DNA from: Bacteroides sp.
Lineage (GTDB): Bacteria; Bacteroidota; Bacteroidia; Bacteroidales; Bacteroidaceae
DNA length: 5,198 nt
Direction of reading: 5' to 3'
Assembly: GCA_021204375.1 (NCBI GenBank)
Contig: JAJPZL010000310.1
Coordinates: 1 to 5,198 of the forward strand
Below are positions 4,857 through 5,198 of the stretch, piece by piece. Both the position numbers and the translations under genes were made by a program. The notes under the pieces are model-generated. The model worked only from the letters and a program-made list of their open reading frames with translations. It was not told where the DNA came from and did not search any database. How positions within the stretch are numbered: position 1 is the first letter of the stretch; every line of letters starts with the position of its first letter.

Positions 4857-4889
4857 CCCCAGTGAAGAGAGCGAAGCGAACGACTGGGG
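4857..4889 (+). repeat. CCCCAGT/ACTGGGG terminal hairpin of the repeat
   Basis: A 7-bp perfect stem encloses 19 nt containing GAGAGCGAAGCGAACG. It closes the repeat unit: copy 1 stops matching right after it, and copy 2 ends with it at the last base of the window. There is no T-run after copy 1, so it is not a standard intrinsic terminator on the + strand. Confidence 0.6.
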
Positions 4890-4959
4890 AATGAATAGTG
4901 AGATCATCCAACTCAGGCTTTACAGTGTCTGTTGCAAAGTACAAAAGTACTTGATGTTC
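4890..4959 (+). repeat. 70-bp spacer with a truncated repeat piece
   Basis: Between the two full copies, 4916-4936 reads GGCTTTACAGTGTCTGTTGC A, matching the 5' region of the unit (4656-4676) at 19 of 21 positions. It is followed by a perfect dyad AAGTAC-AAAA-GTACTT (4937-4952). The rest of the spacer is unlike the repeat. It looks like a decayed fragment of a further copy, or a separate element. Confidence 0.5.
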
Positions 4960-5198
4960 CCGCCGGCTTCCCAGTGACTGTTGCACAACTTCTTCGTTGT
5001 CGCCGGCTTCACAGCCGGTGACTCTTTACACTGCGACTTCATAGCAGCTCTTGTGCCGTATGGGGCTATGAAGCCAGCAGAAACATGTTGAATTATTCTA
5101 TATGTATATTTTGGGGTTACTAAATGCTGCCAAAGTTACCCCAACAGGGGTAAAATATAAATAACCCCCAGTGAAGAGAGCGAAGCGAACGACTGGGG
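4960..5198 (+). repeat. Structured 239-bp repeat, copy 2
   Basis: This is the same unit as 4651-4889 at a constant offset of 309. The final 82 bp (5117-5198) are identical to copy 1 (4808-4889), while the first 157 bp carry about 23 substitutions. All the hairpins persist: the ACAAC/GTTGT loop differs only in its last base, CCGGC/GCCGG and TTACCCC/GGGGTAA are unchanged, and the CCCCAGT/ACTGGGG hairpin forms the end of the window. The outer closing arm has decayed (GAAGCCAGCAG in place of GAAGCCGGCGG), so the large enclosing stem is weaker in this copy. Confidence 0.75.

Larger units (their letters stand above)
4651..4889 (+). repeat. Structured 239-bp repeat, copy 1
   Basis: This unit recurs 309 bp downstream with about 23 substitutions and no indels. 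It is rich in palindromes, in order: ACAAC (4676-4680) with GTTGT (4687-4691); CCGGC (4694-4698) with GCCGG (4705-4709); GGCTTCATAGC (4726-4736) with GCTATGAAGCC (4756-4766), 11 bp perfect; TTACCCC (4827-4833) with GGGGTAA (4838-4844) around an AACA loop; and CCCCAGT (4857-4863) with ACTGGGG (4883-4889). The outer CCGCCGGCTTC at 4651 can also pair with GAAGCCGGCGG at 4761-4771, enclosing the first half. It could be a REP- or MITE-like mobile repeat, a structured RNA, or an origin or processing element. The minus-strand frame crossing it (4717-4986) looks like a shadow. Confidence 0.75.

Noticed and set aside
4857..4889. Intrinsic terminator at the CCCCAGT/ACTGGGG hairpin.
   Set aside because: There is no T-run after copy 1 and the loop is 19 nt, so it does not fit the standard form.
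4717..4986. Minus-strand open frame of 89 codons across the repeats.
   Set aside because: It lies over palindromic repeats, has low-complexity content without domain features, and spans the junction of a unit and its spacer.
4651..5198. CRISPR array.
   Set aside because: The repeats are 239 bp long with one 70-bp spacer, unlike the short repeats and uniform spacers of CRISPR.

Overview
The window looks like a mobile-element segment, probably prophage or a phage-derived island, from a Bacteroidales bacterium (Bacteroides/Parabacteroides type). The basis is recognisable families: a WYL_2/DUF2693-like SH3-barrel protein, a DUF4373 replication protein, a DnaC-type helicase loader and a phage_holin_4-like membrane protein. 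Starts also have A-rich leaders rather than clear Shine-Dalgarno sites. Every gene I can support is on the + strand; the minus-strand reading frames look like shadows. The taxonomic call is inference from protein style, not from a marker gene.

Layout. Positions 2-289 are the 3' end of the WYL_2-like gene. Positions 325-1044 hold three tightly packed small genes: a 59-aa two-helix membrane protein with a GTG start, a 129-aa unknown protein overlapping it, and a 55-aa protein that can only be made by a -1 frameshift at A AAA AAG, directly before a stop codon. Next come a 155-aa unknown protein (1076-1543) and a 167-aa holin-like protein (1641-2144). A 211-bp palindrome-bearing spacer follows, then a 179-aa unknown protein (2356-2895).

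The replication module is 2995-4461. A DUF4373-type initiator or helicase-recruiting protein is split into two frames (2995-3408 and 3279-3878), and its end overlaps a complete DnaC-like AAA+ ATPase (3865-4461). The usual division of labour would be origin or DNA recognition by the first protein and helicase loading by the second. As written, the first protein is broken by a -1 frame change plus a nearby in-frame TAG, so the module is decaying, contains sequence errors, or is recoded.

The last 737 bp have no convincing gene. From 4651 to the final base there are two copies of a 239-bp structured, palindrome-rich repeat with a strict 309-bp period, and a third truncated piece lies in the spacer between them. 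The window ends exactly where the second copy ends, which suggests an assembly break at a multicopy repeat. The repeat array, the slippery-site microgene and the split replication gene are the most interesting items.
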